DNA of 64,000 nucleotides from Siphonodentalium dalli (taxonomy: Eukaryota; Mollusca; Scaphopoda; Gadilida; Siphonodentaliidae): NCBI GenBank assembly GCA_032622095.1, contig CP136066.1, positions 151,792,224 through 151,856,223 on the forward strand, written 5' to 3'. Below are positions 1-12,586 of the stretch, one piece after another. How positions within the stretch are numbered: the first letter of the stretch is position 1; each line of letters starts with the position of its first letter. Under the pieces are notes generated by a model. The model worked only from the letters and a program-made list of their open reading frames with translations, did no database searches and was not told the DNA's origin. Position numbers and translations under genes: made by a program.

Positions 1-319
1 CTTGCGATATATGCATGCATCATTGAATGATGAACCGGATAGTAATGATATATTCTATTTCAAACTATTTTCTATTCTTATGTGTATATATTGACAAATG
101 CCAGTGATGTCTGAGACTGGGTGTTGTCGATATAAACAATTTATATTTTAACCCTTTCAATACCGAATGGATGCGCCCATTCAGTTATATGCCCTTACCG
201 AAATTCCCTACCCTAATTTCTCATGAGTTTCTCCTGTGAAACTCATGTTAGTTTCTCACATGAGTTTCTCAGTAGTTTTTTAAGATGCAAATGAGGTGGG
301 TGGAGCTTTAAAACTAACA
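1..319. other. Non-coding AT-rich DNA
   Basis: No open frame, splice structure or recognisable repeat start here. Near 225-270 there are a few copies of a CTCATGAGTTTCTC-like motif that leads into the palindromic minisatellite that follows. Confidence 0.5.
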
Positions 320-540
320 TGATTTCTCCTGAGAATAGGGTAGAAATATTCCTCCTGAGAAATATTTCTCCTGAGAAATATTTCTCCTGAGAAATATTCC
401 TTCTGAGAATAGGGTAGAAATATTCCTCCTGAGAAATATTCCTCCTGAGAAATATTCCTCCTGAGAATAGGGTAGAAATATTTCTCCTGAGATTAGGGTA
501 GAAATTTTTCTCACCTGAGAATAGGGTAGAAATTGTTGCA
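320..540. repeat. Palindromic minisatellite (GAGAAATATTTCTC core)
   Basis: About a dozen units of roughly 16 bases. The core GAGAAATATTTCTC is its own reverse complement, and every few units AGGGTAGAAAT is interposed. The short open frame across it is only the repeat read through. A diverged relative occurs at about 42080-42240, so the motif is dispersed in this genome. Confidence 0.85.
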
Positions 541-967
541 CATAGTTAGTCATCATCTGATAATGTTTTTAATACACTGTTAATTGGAGTGATCTGTATT
601 TATCACAAATTTCTAGCTTACTTTTCATCTTATATTTGAGAATATACCCGGATTGGTGTGCGCAATACTGCTTATGTGATACTCATAATCCTCGAAGAAA
701 AGATGACAATATGAAGGGAATATGTAATGCAAGAAATATTTATTCCATTCTCATAAATAATTAGCAGAACATAAAATAGTTTTCAAAACATAACCAGGAT
801 AGTATTATACTGAAGATTGTACATGAACATATTATATGAGAGGGTAGTATGATCCACAGACTGGTGGCCCCCATAGAAGATAGGCCTACATACATGTATA
901 GGGGAAATATGATCTTGTATAAACTTAATTTTTCAATTTACATTATTATGCTCAGAAGACATATTTA

Positions 968-1181
968 CAGTAATGCCCTAATTAATCGACTCCTTTAACC
1001 ACAGCAGAATTATGGGTAACTTTTCAGGATTTAGTCGGAAATATGGCTTGTTGCCATTCATCGGAAAGCTTTCGGGGAGAGCTTTACGATGAATGGCAAC
1101 AAGCCATATTTCCGACTAAATCCTGAAAAGTTACCCATAAATCTGCTGTGGTTAAAGGAGTGATTAATTAGGGCATTACTG
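968..1181. mobile_element. MITE-1 copy 1 (hairpin MITE, TA target)
   Basis: A 214-bp foldback element with arms of about 100 bp that are almost perfect reverse complements. It starts CAGTAATGCCCTAATTAATC and ends GGGCATTACTG, flanked by TA on both sides, as for Tc1/mariner-type elements. There is no ORF. The same hairpin occurs at 45842, 47051, 49201, 50321 and 52600. Confidence 0.9.
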
Positions 1182-1720
1182 TAGGTTAACCATGAAATAC
1201 AATCCAGTTTAAACATTAAATAAAAAAAGGTATTAGTTCATGGTTGCATGATTTAATATTTATTACACAATTATGTACATAGCTATATCCGTTTCGGCAC
1301 ATCCTGGCCTTTCCATAGCTTATTGTCAATGGTGATGGACTGATCTTGGTCATGGTAGTTCACTTGATAATTAAATTATATTTTCATCTACTTTAAAGAA
1401 ATTAATATTTAAGGCATATGAAAGAACAGCATTTTATAAACCGGTTTAAATTCTCACTCAATCGACAATAACGCGCCCAGGTCAAAATATGCATTAATCT
1501 TAAATATGCATTAATCTTAAACAAACCTTATAATTTACATACTTCAGATTTCTTCGTAAGTTCTCAAATTTTTGTTGACCATGTCATCACATGGTAACTG
1601 TTATGTAATTCACAACATATAATGAAAATACCTATGCATCTGGTACAATGTTGTCATTTTTTTGGTGTTCATTGATATACAGGCCACACAAAAATTAAAT
1701 TAAGACAGAATGGCAGCCAC
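1182..1720. other. Non-coding AT-rich DNA
   Basis: No gene or repeat with sequence support was seen. Confidence 0.4.
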
Positions 1721-1721
1721 A

Positions 1722-2370
1722 AACACATCAACAGATTAAATAGTACAAAACTGGAATCAAGTAACTACAATGTTATAGTGTTTTATGATACAATCCCCAT
1801 TAGAAACACATGTCTGCTCAGGTTACCTGTTAAAGCCAAACCAAGTTAATTTAATGATGTTCCTCTAACTTCCTCATATAATTTAATTGAATTATCTAAT
1901 GATTTACCATAACCTCCATTTGGTACAGAGGAGAAGATGAGACCATATCTCACCATTCAGAATTACAGTCAGAAACACATCAACAGATTAAATGGTTAAA
2001 TGGTATCAAACTGGAATGAAGTAGCCTTCTAGTAATGTTCTAGTGTTGAATGATACACACACCATTACAAACACATGTCTGCCCACATTTCCTGTCAAAG
2101 CCAAAAACAATTTAATTTTATGAGGCTCATATAATTTAATTATCTAGTGATTTACCATCTCTCCAAGTAATTTATTAGCTGTTGTTTGCTCCCAGATGCC
2201 TGCTACTCTAGATGAAAATATTGTTAGGCACATGTGTAATCTGTAAATGTTATGTACATATGTTAATTAATGTGGTCTAAATGTCATTACTTGATTTAGT
2301 GGACAACAAACTTGATTGCTTCTTTGGTACAGACACCAGATGAGACCATATCTCCACAATTCAGGATAAG
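1722..2370. repeat. Diverged direct duplication, ~250 bp period
   Basis: The block starting at ACACATCAACAGATTAAAT near 1722 recurs near 1974. The order of motifs is kept: an AAACTGGAAT motif, then an AACACATGTCTGC motif, then ATATAATTTAATT, then GATGAGACCATATCTC. The second copy is split, with its last motif near 2340 after about 130 bp of unrelated DNA. Function unknown. Confidence 0.7.
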
Positions 2371-5297
2371 CTATTGATAAAGCCAGAATATGCTGAAACC
2401 AGTACAGCTATCTACATAATTATTAAAACATTTAGTTACAAGGTCATGCATAGTGGCCTTTTAAGAAGATAGAAAAGGCAACATTTAAAAGGCCTACATA
2501 CTGTAAAACATTTACAGACAACATGGTATTTATTTTTCAAAACAGTGAATCATATTTAATTTGTTGCTGTATTATAGCTTTGGTTCCTACATTTTAAAAC
2601 AAAATCTTCATATTTAATGCAAGGAGCATGTCTGTCAATTTTACACAAGCAATGCATAACCTTTGTTCAAATATTATGGTACTGTACACAAAATCTCCGG
2701 GTACCTTTAAAATCAATCTGGCACCTTTAAAATTATTAATTTGAACATTGGGAAATATATTCACAACTAAAATATGGCCAATAACATTGTGATGCATTCA
2801 GTTACCGCATCATACTTTTACAGCTCTATGTATGCAAAAGAAGAAAAAAATGTGCAAAATTCAAATGCAGAATTTTACAGCAGTTAGAGTTGCAATATTA
2901 CCACCTTGTTAAAAGCAGTTAAAATATAAATATATGTGTTCTACAGAATATGTTATTATCTGTAACCTCTTTGACTGAACTATTTTGAAGACTGTTTTCG
3001 GTACACTGTCAATGTTTAACCCCTCTTGCTACATTCATGTCCACCATTGTGGGTCAGGTTAGATGTCAAAGATAATTATTTAGTTAGTTTTATTTAGAAA
3101 TCATCTGAACAATCCTAGGTTGATAATACTGTATTGTTTATGTATATATGTTGACTATGTCAGTGGCAGCTCAACTATTAAACAATATTATGACTTTCTT
3201 TAAATATCAGTTTCAGTTTACCTGCTTCCAGTATTAATTGCATTGCACTATAACTATGCATTGCATTCCAGTACTCAATTTAAACACAGTATCCACTGTA
3301 AGCCCTCTTGGCAGTTTAAAATTAACTATTTATTACTGATGTGTTAGGCATGCTGCATTAATAATCTACAGTGCTGTTGGAATGGCATTGTTTACTTTTG
3401 ACATCTGACCTGACTTGAAATAGCTGGATTCAGAGATTTAAAAAGAGTGATTAAATAAACTGTCTGATTTGTTTTGTCAGTACATAAGATAAGATAAGAT
3501 TTATTACATAAAACGTCACATTTTGGTAGTATGCTGACATGTCAAATAACCTTTTGTTTCAACAATATAATATATATATATTTATATATACATGTAATGC
3601 GACGTATATGATCAAGACAACAAGTGAATGGATGTGCCGTTGATTTAGATCCATGTGCTACTAGTATGAAGGTTGAATGATATAAAAGTTATCGTACATG
3701 ATTTAGCAGTTGCGCGCTGCAAAGATTTCGCCAATAGCTTTTCCTAATTTATATAGTCTACATGCATCAATATTGTCATTGCACATAATACATGTGTGTC
3801 AGAATTGTTCGCCTCCTTTCCATTCGCTTTAGAAAGTAGGAATTCAAGTTGCGGATTATTAACTTTCTCAGGTTGAAGTATACATGGCACTCCATTACAG
3901 AATGGCGTTCATCCTCTACGGTGTTTCCAGAACACTATTTGCATGTGCACTCGTTGAGAGGCGTTGACAGTTGAGTATGCCTGCCCTTTTATATATGCAA
4001 GTTGTGTGAACCTATTCTCAGGTGACAAAAGCGTTCTCTGTGTTTGGAACATTTCATATGGACTAGATATGGTTCCATGCGGAAAACATATTTATACAAT
4101 TTATAGGTTCGGAGTTTATTATTCGATTCATTTACACTTTTGAATATTTGTTTATATAATAATTTTTCAATGCTTCTTTTGTTAGTTTGATATAAGCATC
4201 ATTCAGACGTGTTTCTGATGTATTCATCCATGATCATATGGAATCCGGAAGTCTCTTCCACATGTTATGTAAGGAGGTTTGGGTAAAGTTATTTCTTGAT
4301 GATTTATATGAGAAATTTTATAGATTGTGTGATTGGATCATTTGGGAGCCTTGAGCTTATCACGGACATCCAAGCACTTTCTGTTGATAACTTCCGTGCA
4401 GTTTTGAATTTTCCAGGAGTGCCTCATGTATTCTGGAAAGAAAAAAAATTATTTTGCTATCATTGTAAAACCTTTTATTATATGCTTGCCTATAAAATAG
4501 AGGAACATTACCGAAATGTAGATCATCATATCTATCCACTGTTAAATATCGCCTTTTGGTATTTCATTGTAAGTTCCATTACAGTTTAAATAAAATTAGA
4601 CCGTGTTTCATTTCAATCAACTTATGGTCTAAGGACTCTCACGGTTAAAATTATTCTAAATGATAGAAATCGAGCCAATGCGTAGTGAATGATGCCTTGC
4701 TTGACCAAAGAATAGCCTCCTGAAAATTAAATTAATACTCACTTATTCATACAAGCCACACCCATGGCATTTGACTGCAATATCATGAAGTTATTATATA
4801 AACTACATGTTAGCGTCGCGTATCTTAACTGACCAAACGTTGTATGTTCAAAAGTCAATAATTTACAGTCAAAATCAAATTTATTATGATAAAAATGCAA
4901 AAATTCAGGAAATGCTAAGTGGGGAGCTGAATGATCAGTAAAATAATTGTGGTATCCATTCTATCTCAGGCACTAATTTCGTCATGTATTTCCTTCAGAA
5001 CCATATAAATGACCAGCTGACATAAACATCAACTAAAGAGCTCCAAACTAAAATAAGTCTTTTTATATGCTACATGTATATGGTAATTGTGCACATATAT
5101 ATCTATCATATCGAATGTAGCTACTTATTAATAAGCCTTCCATTGAAATATCTGACATCAGAATTTAGACATATTTGTTCGTAACACCCTTGGAAGACAC
5201 TGCCTTTTTTATAACCAACAACATAAGTACATATTAGTTCATTCAATTGAGAGAATTGTGTGCAAGAAACAATGTAGATAATAGACTATGTACGCAC
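2371..5297. other. Non-coding stretch downstream of the last BEN exon seen
   Basis: The last exon of the BEN gene should lie here or beyond the window. I looked on the minus strand for an acceptor followed by about 25-30 codons in the right phase (two bases completing a G-starting codon) and found no convincing one. A weak option near 3725-3762 gives only 13 codons before a stop and has a poor polypyrimidine tract. The rest is AT-rich, with short TA-rich runs such as 3569-3590. Confidence 0.4.
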
Positions 5298-5505
5298 CTC
5301 TTATTGGCTCTATAATTTCGCCAGGAAGTCCCTTTCTGGTGCTTGCTCTGGCCCCAGTTGCCGAATGATCAGCAAGGTACTGTTCTTCAAAATAGAAGGA
5401 CAGTAGCCCTCTGATCATTCGGCTTGGGACCTTCTTCGACTTGCACCGAATGCCCATTAGTTTAGTTGTGTTAATGTAGAGTGGGTGGCCTTCTGCCAAC
5501 TTGAC
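5298..5505 (-). CDS. BEN-domain protein, coding exon 6 (BEN domain)
   Basis: Residues 415-483 of the reconstructed protein. The run L-x-x-x-x-x-L, then PSRMIRGLLSFYF, then EEQYLADHSATG, then a basic stretch and LPGEIIEPI, follows the BEN-domain pattern of a small alpha-helical DNA- or protein-binding fold found in chromatin and repressor proteins. The acceptor is TTAATTACAG at 5506 and the donor GTGCGT at 5297; the exon enters in phase 0 and leaves one base over. The final helix of the BEN domain must be in a further exon that I did not find. The exon carries a perfect 12-bp inverted repeat (5361-5372 with 5411-5422). Family membership is well supported; the target of the protein is unknown. 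Confidence 0.85.
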
Positions 5506-6359
5506 CTGTAATTAAAAATTAAAACAATATATAATAATGAAAACAATTTTAAAGGGACACTTCTTCTTTGGATGGCTGTTTGGCATAAATAACCAAGTTA
5601 TAGCATCATGTAAATCATTTCAAATTAGCCGAGGGGTGATTATGGGTGTCAAATGCTCCAAAAGGCGTAAAAAGTTAAGTATGATTGAAATCAAATCAGG
5701 GGATATCAAAGGCGCCCAAGTCTGTTTAATTTCCAACCTCTTCTAACCTAGACAATCTGACTACTATATGTTTGTAGTATTACGGGATGGTATCGTGCAT
5801 TGTATAGGTCAATTAAGGTCATTGTAATCACAAATTAATTTTGCAATATCGAGGTACCAATAATACGGCTGATGCTAGGACTTTTTCATTATTTCTTCAG
5901 TTATATCTAGGCATTCTGGCACCGGTTTGTAGTGATATATGGTTCAGTGTTGGGAAAAGTAAATACATGAACTTATAAGTAGCCCTTGAATAGCACTGTT
6001 CAAAGTTCTTTTTGGAAGATTGATTATGTGGCTTCATATTCATGTCTGAGGATAAATAAATTTACGAAGCAACAGCTACAACTCACTTCAATTCAAATTC
6101 TAGTTTTATACAGAATTGATCAACCAACTACTTTGTAAGATACGGCATATATAACTACTTAAACAACAACTTATATAAGTAGTTAAAGGACAGCATATAA
6201 CTACCTAAAGTGACACTTCATGTTAATAACTTATTTTGTTAATTTTATACACAGAAGACATATTGAGGCATAGTGAACCATCAAATACAGTGTATATATG
6301 TCAGTTTATCCAGCTTCTTAATACAGCTCAAAATTATATTGTTGTAACTATACACACAC
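5506..6359 (-). other. Intron 5 of the BEN gene
   Basis: Bounded by GTGTGT at 6359 and TTACAG at 5506 on the minus strand. It holds two dispersed AT-rich stretches and an AAAGGGACACTT motif near 5550 like those at the ends of local MITEs, but no complete element was made out. Confidence 0.6.
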
Positions 6360-6637
6360 CTTGTCCGCCCCTGGCTCAAAGAAATCTTGATGCCCATTGA
6401 CCGTCTCAATGGCATCAAGTCCAGGCTCAACTGCGTTTGGTGTTGTTGTTGTTGATGATCTGCCCTTCTGTTTTGGTGTTGTGAAGGACTCTGCCATGAA
6501 ATGGGGCAGACCATCACACCGCCTATTAGGTGGTTGCCATGTTTCTTTACTGCCACCTTCCTCGTAGGCTGTGACCAATGCCTTCAGGTCTTGATATAAT
6601 CCCTGGGGCGCCGCAGATTTGTCAATGTTACTGTTCA
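6360..6637 (-). CDS. BEN-domain protein, coding exon 5 (linker)
   Basis: Residues 322-414. Acceptor GTTGTTTCAG, donor GTGTGTG. The exon supplies two bases to an AUG codon split with exon 4, and ends in phase 0, matching exon 6. The peptide has no known domain. It includes a short helical stretch (YQDLKALVTAYEEG) and a Ser/Thr/Pro-rich, basic part, probably disordered, that leads to the BEN domain. Confidence 0.75.
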
Positions 6638-6775
6638 CTGAAACAACAATAAAATTTTGAAATGCAAATAATTTGATCCAAGGAACAATATGGGCGGGTC
6701 CAATTTCATGTGTGACTGTGTCCTTGACCTCACTCATATACGCTAATATAGGCATGTTTCTGGACAAATCCCTAA

Positions 6776-6808
6776 ATAGCCCGGACGAAGTCAGGCACAT
6801 CAGCTACT
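6776..6808 (+). mobile_element. Helitron-like 3' end, degenerate
   Basis: AGCCCGGACGAAGTC with an imperfect hairpin, followed by ATCAGCTACT. It matches the 3' ends at 7337-7369 and 7788-7817, but the terminal CTRRT is altered to CTACT. Probably a worn fragment of the same family in the same intron. Confidence 0.5.
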
Positions 6809-6956
6809 TACTGATAATTATATGTTGAGTTATTACCACAAAGTAAAACACGATTTTCAGGATTTAATCAAGTGTGTCAGTTTCACAATGATGTATGGTA
6901 TGTCATATTTCTAAATTTGAATAATGTATAGTATGTCGTGTTTCAATCTCATATAT

Positions 6957-7369
6957 ATTTTGAAGACCTCTGTCTGTCTGTATGTATGTCATTTATACGA
7001 ATCTACGATTCTCGACCGATCGGGACGAAACTTGGTACGTGTGTGTAGTTTGACCAGGCGGTCGCCGTTGTCGTATTGGCGAGCCCGTGCGGCGCCCGCT
7101 TCGCGCAGACGAGATCTCGGAAACGGGTGGAGCTATCGACTTGAAATTTGCTATGTGAATGTATCTTGCCCCGGATACGAATTTTATCGGGTTGCCGAGC
7201 CTGTGCGACGCCAGGTTCGCGCATGCGCAGACGAGATCTCGGAAACGGGTGGAGCTATCGACTTGAAATTTGGTTTTTGAATAGCCCGGACAACGTCGGG
7301 TTGGGTAGAGCTATCGACTTGAAATTTGGTTTTTGAATAGCCCGGACAATGTCGGGCTCATCGGCTAGT
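6957..7369 (+). mobile_element. Helitron-like non-autonomous element A
   Basis: Starts A|TCTCATATATATTTTG followed by a CTGTCTGTCTG run, and ends with the hairpin GCCCGGACAATGTCGGG, then CTAGT. TC at the 5' end, CTRRT at the 3' end and a hairpin about 10 bp before the end are the Helitron hallmarks. The hairpin unit is duplicated internally (about 7276-7300 and 7337-7357), as are two blocks with AGACGAGATCTCGGAAACG. There is no Rep/helicase ORF. It lies in a BEN gene intron, antisense to the gene. Confidence 0.65.
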
Positions 7370-7817
7370 CTATTATATATTTTGGGAAATCTGTCTGTCT
7401 GTTCGCGATGGACTCGAAAACGGCCAAACCTATTTCGATGAAACTTGGTATTTGGGGGGTACTTTCGGCCGGGGAGTAGCATAGGCCTATTAATTTGCAC
7501 GTGCAACGTGACCTTGAAATCAGGTCATTTCAAGGTCGAATGCCCAAATATCACGGGATTTCGATGAAAGTTAGTGTCTAGGAACCTTTCGTATGGGGAG
7601 TGTCATAAGCCTATTCATTTGCCCGTGCAACATGACTTTGACTTTGAAATGACGGGTACTTTTGTGGGGTACTTTTGTCTGGGCAGTGTTTTGGGCGGGT
7701 CAAATCGTGACCCCACCTGACCTTGACCTTCAAAATGGACAATTAAATGTCAAATCTCGCAATTCGCCGAAAAGTAGAGGGGAAACAGCCCGGACTAAGT
7801 CGGGTCCACCAGCTAGT
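7369..7817 (+). mobile_element. Helitron-like non-autonomous element B
   Basis: Joins element A directly: A ends ..GGCTAGT and B begins TCTATTATATATTTTGGG, so they share the T. It has the same CTGTCTGTCTG run near the 5' end and ends with GCCCGGACTAAGTCGGG, then CCAGCTAGT. The interior contains repeats of the GATGAAACTTGG/GATGAAAGTTAG type. No ORF with a Helitron domain. Confidence 0.65.
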
Positions 7818-8027
7818 ATGAGTATATATTGCAAAGTAAAATACATGATATCATTTATCCAGGTAAAAATTGAACTCAGTGTTTGATTCAATTGTCAGTA
7901 TTACACATACTAAACTTTCAAACTACAAGTCTACACGCAATGTAGTTGATTCCTTATATAATAACTTCATTAAATTAACTCTTGAATCAAAATTCAGTAT
8001 TCAAAATTTCAAAACTGTGACACTCAC

Positions 8028-8204
8028 TTTTTAGTAACCGAATCTGATTCGTCAAATGGGATACCTCTCCCCTCAGATATGTGCACGTTGAACAATTGTC
8101 CACATCTTCCCTCAGGTTGTCAACCTCCTCCCGCAACCGATCACAGTTGGTACAATCTGATGCTGAGGCAACTGGGCCATATATTGTGCCAAATCCTTCA
8201 CCAA
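8028..8204 (-). CDS. BEN-domain protein, coding exon 4 (coiled coil)
   Basis: Residues 263-321. Acceptor CTTCAATAG, donor GTGAGTG. Phases 1-in and 1-out match exons 3 and 5. The peptide has CxxC (DCTNC) and then a heptad-like stretch (DRLREEVDNLREDV through LTNQIRLL) likely to form a coiled coil. A coiled coil ahead of a C-terminal BEN domain is a common layout among animal BEN proteins, and suggests the protein dimerises. Confidence 0.8.
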
Positions 8205-9270
8205 CTATTGAAGCTGAATCATAAAATAATTAAATTTATTCAAAGTTATGTAGAAATTTGTGTAAAATTAGAAACAGGACTGAATTTGTATGGTTATAAG
8301 AACCATGATATACATGTATATTAAAGGGTGTGCCTGATTTACTTACCATTCTGTATTACTATTAAATCATATCTCTTAAATACATATGATGTACTTTCGG
8401 GTGCATGAAACTGATAAGTTAGTATTCAGGCGCTATGACAACTGGAGGAATGTAACATTCTACTAACATGCCAAACATTTGAAACAATCAACCATAGAAC
8501 TCCATAGAATACATTGTCTGAACTACGCTCAATTGAAAATATTTACTACTCCATTCGGGACACATCTATCGGCGATAAAATAACGAAAACGATTTCGCCA
8601 TCGAGAGACACTGCATTCATTTCATATATAATAATTGACGGTGTGTGTTGTCAATTTGAATATACTATTTGTAAAACTTAGTGTTTAAAATCACTTTAAC
8701 TACATTGTATGTGATGTTTTGGCTACATCAATGGTTATTGTGTCGTCAAATAAATTGCCACATATCTGGTATTTCTTTAAATTTACAGATCTCTCATTAC
8801 CCAAGGAAAAATATGGACCTATTTTTGAGTCTGCACATGTCCACTTTCGATGCTCAACAAACTAGTTGACGTATATATATGAGTCTAATGCTGGGTTTTA
8901 CAACATACAACTTCAACTTTTAATACACTGGCGAGGGGAATTCACAGATCCCGGACATATGTTGCACTCCACAACCATATCCTGATGCCATATATTGGTA
9001 CTGAGCTCTATAGAACAATATATATGGAATGAAAAATTTCGGTTAGCTCCAGCATCAAAGAAAGTCAAAACTTGACGTGACATATTAAAATACAGTTTGT
9101 TTAATCATTAACATGAATTTGTTATTCTATGACATGTGTTTCACTTTGTCTATCAAAATTTGAACATTTCTATATATCAAATCTGGTGATTAGGGGTTAA
9201 TGAAGTCAAATTAGGATGGCAATAATTATTTTTGATTCGTTTCTGTGAAAAAACACATATTGAAACTTAC
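8205..9270 (-). other. Intron 3 of the BEN gene
   Basis: GTAAGT donor at 9270 and TAG acceptor at 8205. AT-rich; no repeat family made out beyond short palindromes. Confidence 0.6.
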
Positions 9271-9379
9271 ATATTGAACTATTGGAGCCTGTAGCTCGCT
9301 CCCAGGATGAATTGTACACATGGTTGTTAATGTCGCTGTAGTCATGTACCAAGGGTTGACTGAAGTTACTGTGATCAGC
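9271..9379 (-). CDS. BEN-domain protein, coding exon 3 (short linker)
   Basis: Residues 227-262, plus one base. Acceptor TTAATTTACAG, donor GTAAGT (consensus). The peptide is polar (HDYSDINNHVYNSSWERATG) and has no domain I know. Its reality rests on two good splice sites and on phases that match both neighbours. Confidence 0.7.
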
Positions 9380-10164
9380 CTGTAAATTAAATTATTAGAA
9401 CATGTATGTTGAATTGGCATAACACTTGATATATCATACATTTTGATCATAACTAGTTGCAATATCACAATTGTATTGGACATTGCGGTTTTATTATTAA
9501 ATGGCCCATGCTACAAGAATGATTAGCAACCCTCGATCCTCGCTATGTGTTACCATACTTCATACCTAAACTATAATGAATTATTAATGATCAACATGTT
9601 TATTCCCTATCATATTAACCAGGCAACATTAGTGAATCTTGTAAAAAGATACAAAACAACAAGTGGTACATGCTCTATATATATTAGTGAGATTGAATCA
9701 TGTCTGGCAGCAAATTTTATGTTTCCATGTATTTTTAAGCACTTCTCGGGATCGCCTCTTTTCCAACTGGAAACTATTTATTATGTTATAGCGAAATCTA
9801 GTTCATCTTCAATATTATTCATTTTTCATTTCATTTTCAAACTTACTGGTTGTAAGAATAACACAGTTCTTTCTGTGAATTAATTATTTACCATTCTGTA
9901 ATTTTCATAGTTCTGAGAAGATATATATGAATTAATTTGCCAGTAAATCAATCTGGAATATAGCTGGGCTGCATTGCTTGGGTTTAATTAACTCTGAATC
10001 TCTTAAACTCACTCCATGACACACACTGTGATACACATGGACTCACCTATAAATTTGCATAAACATGCAATTCACAAGCTTTTGTTAGTTACCCTGCATC
10101 ATAATCAGTCAAAGAAACAAATGTACTATGATACTCTTAATTTGATTCCCGGTCATCCATTAAT

Positions 10165-10500
10165 GAAGAACTGATCACTGTCACCACTTTACATGCAGCA
10201 GGGTATCCAGACTGAAGGATATCTGCATTAGGGTACACAGGCTGTTTCAAATCTTGTTCAGTTGGCTGAGCATATGAGCACTATGTGCTAAACATGATAA
10301 CTCCCATCATAAACTTCTGTTTTACCCGCAATCTTGGCAACTGAGTTTTTTTTTAGCCAAGATTTCTTGAGTTTTATTTTCGGGCTACTACATCAGTAGT
10401 ATAGCCTCGTTCCTGGTGAGATATTGGTCCCAAATGCAAATATCCTCAGCCTGGGTACCCTGCTGTATGAAAAGTAGTGACATTGACCATATTTTGATCA
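10165..10500. repeat. Foldback repeat
   Basis: GTCACCACTTTACATGCAGC and the following bases (10178-10221) return as their reverse complement at 10439-10482, about 85-90% matching, around a loop of some 220 bp. Probably an old MITE; terminal repeats and target duplication are no longer clear. Confidence 0.6.
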
Positions 10501-12586
10501 GTCTGATATGTTGAAATAGTATATTTATTCATGGATTGTTTTTCTGGCTGGGAATACACTGTCATACATACTTTACTCTTTTTGGACTTATTACATTGCA
10601 GTATAACTACAAGGGCATGTGACATGAGCATGGTATTTATAGCAAGCTACACAAACCTGTTGAAAATGGTTTTGTACAGGTGTAATCTGACAGTCATTCT
10701 CTTCAAACGAATATGGATCCTGAAGAAATTATAAAAAAAATGACAATATTAGACTATGTTTTATCATAACAAACTAGAAAAACAATGCTATAGCATCACA
10801 CCAACTATGTATTATATGTGGATTATAACATGCCACTAAATTTGCCATGGGACATTTTAAAAATTTAAAGGGCTGTTGTATGGTTGAGATATCTGCTTTG
10901 ATGGAAAAAAAGAACCATATTTCACGATAAACAGAGCTGAATAACTCTAGAATGGAAAAGCCAATAAAACGTTTGAAAACTCTTCTGAATGTCCTCATAT
11001 AGTAGTGAATATCCATACCAAATTCCATTGAGATCCAACAATCAGTGGTGGATTAATATATCTGCTCTGTCAGACAAAACAAAAACATATCCAGATGTTT
11101 CAACAGAAAACCCAAAATAACAATTGAATGCCCTCATAGCAGTACATCCCTAAAAACTTTAATTGAGATCGGACAATTGGTGGCAGATATATTTGCCCAG
11201 ATGGACATACAGTCGATCATGGAGAATAACAAGGATCGAACACATGCATGCAATCCAGTATACCCCATAGTTACTTACCATTGCCTTCGGTCATGGGGTA
11301 TAAGGATATATTATATTGAGGATGTAGAACTAGTGACTGAGTCTCAAATGTGATCTAGATCGAGTCTTATAATTATACATTTTCCAAGATGTTCGAGAGG
11401 AGGACAGTGAGGTGTGCTGTAGGGACACACTATAAAGTATATGAATACATAGAAGTTTGAACACAACAGTAGGGTCATTTAATACACCTTTTATTTGGAG
11501 CCGGTCTATAGGCATACACTATACACATATAGTGTGTTCCATATGCTATTTTATATACTAAATTTTTGACAGCCCTAAAAACTTGAGAATCATCTGTGGG
11601 AATAATTACGAATCCCATTTAGTTCACCTAAACTGCACTTCAGAAATGGATCACTTTTTATTATATTTTTATTTATATTACAAACCTGTTGTTCTATGGC
11701 TCCCATCCTCGTATTATCCCCAACAGTTGTTATACATTCTGCATTCTGTCAAATATAATGAATATTGTTAATTATAACTAATTTTTCTTTTCCACACGAA
11801 ATGTTTCAAGTTAGCCCTATTTATAAATGTGCAAAGCTATTATGTGCATTGATAAATATCTCAACTTGAATATATTGGTAACTAATGGTACCATCTAATA
11901 ATTAGTTAGGGAACAATGCTCTCTCTAAATTTCTAGTCAATTCTATTTTGCATATGCATACAAACCAAAACAGTCAAGCCCAAACCATTACACAATCTAG
12001 TAACGAAATGCTATTTTGTAAATTAAAAAATTATATACATTTCAAAAGTTTAAAGATATATAACTCTTCCAATTAGTTTGACTCAATAATTATATCACAT
12101 CACAGGGTCATTTGTAAAAAAATTGAAGCAAATGAAATTGAAACAGAAGAACAGTTTATAATAAGATGTAAAAAACGTAACTATTTTTCGGAAAAGATTT
12201 CACCAACAAATATTAGTAAACTTTGATGAAAGAGAAAAGTTAGTTATTTTTCATTAAGGCTGAAAAACCGAGCATTTGCAATTCGATCTGAAGCAGATTT
12301 CCGCAAACAATTGAGAATATATAAAGTTGAGTTATGATACATGTTCTATTGTTCTATATATATTTTTTATATGATTAAGTTGATATGAAGTTGGCTTGTA
12401 TTTAAATGATCTGTATATGACAACTGCCCCGTGTGGATATATTTTGTCAATAAATGTTAATGTTTATGTTTATGCCTCACATTCCTTAACTTCTGAAAGA
12501 CTTCATCACATGCAACAGATCTTCTGAGCAAATTCAAATTACACATGCTCACAAAGCTATATATCAGAAACATGACTATATATAAG

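Noticed and set aside
314-556. Repetitive minus-strand frame
   Set aside because: Read-through of the palindromic minisatellite.
3725-3762. Candidate last BEN exon (13 codons)
   Set aside because: Phase fits, but the polypyrimidine tract is poor and the peptide does not resemble the end of a BEN domain.
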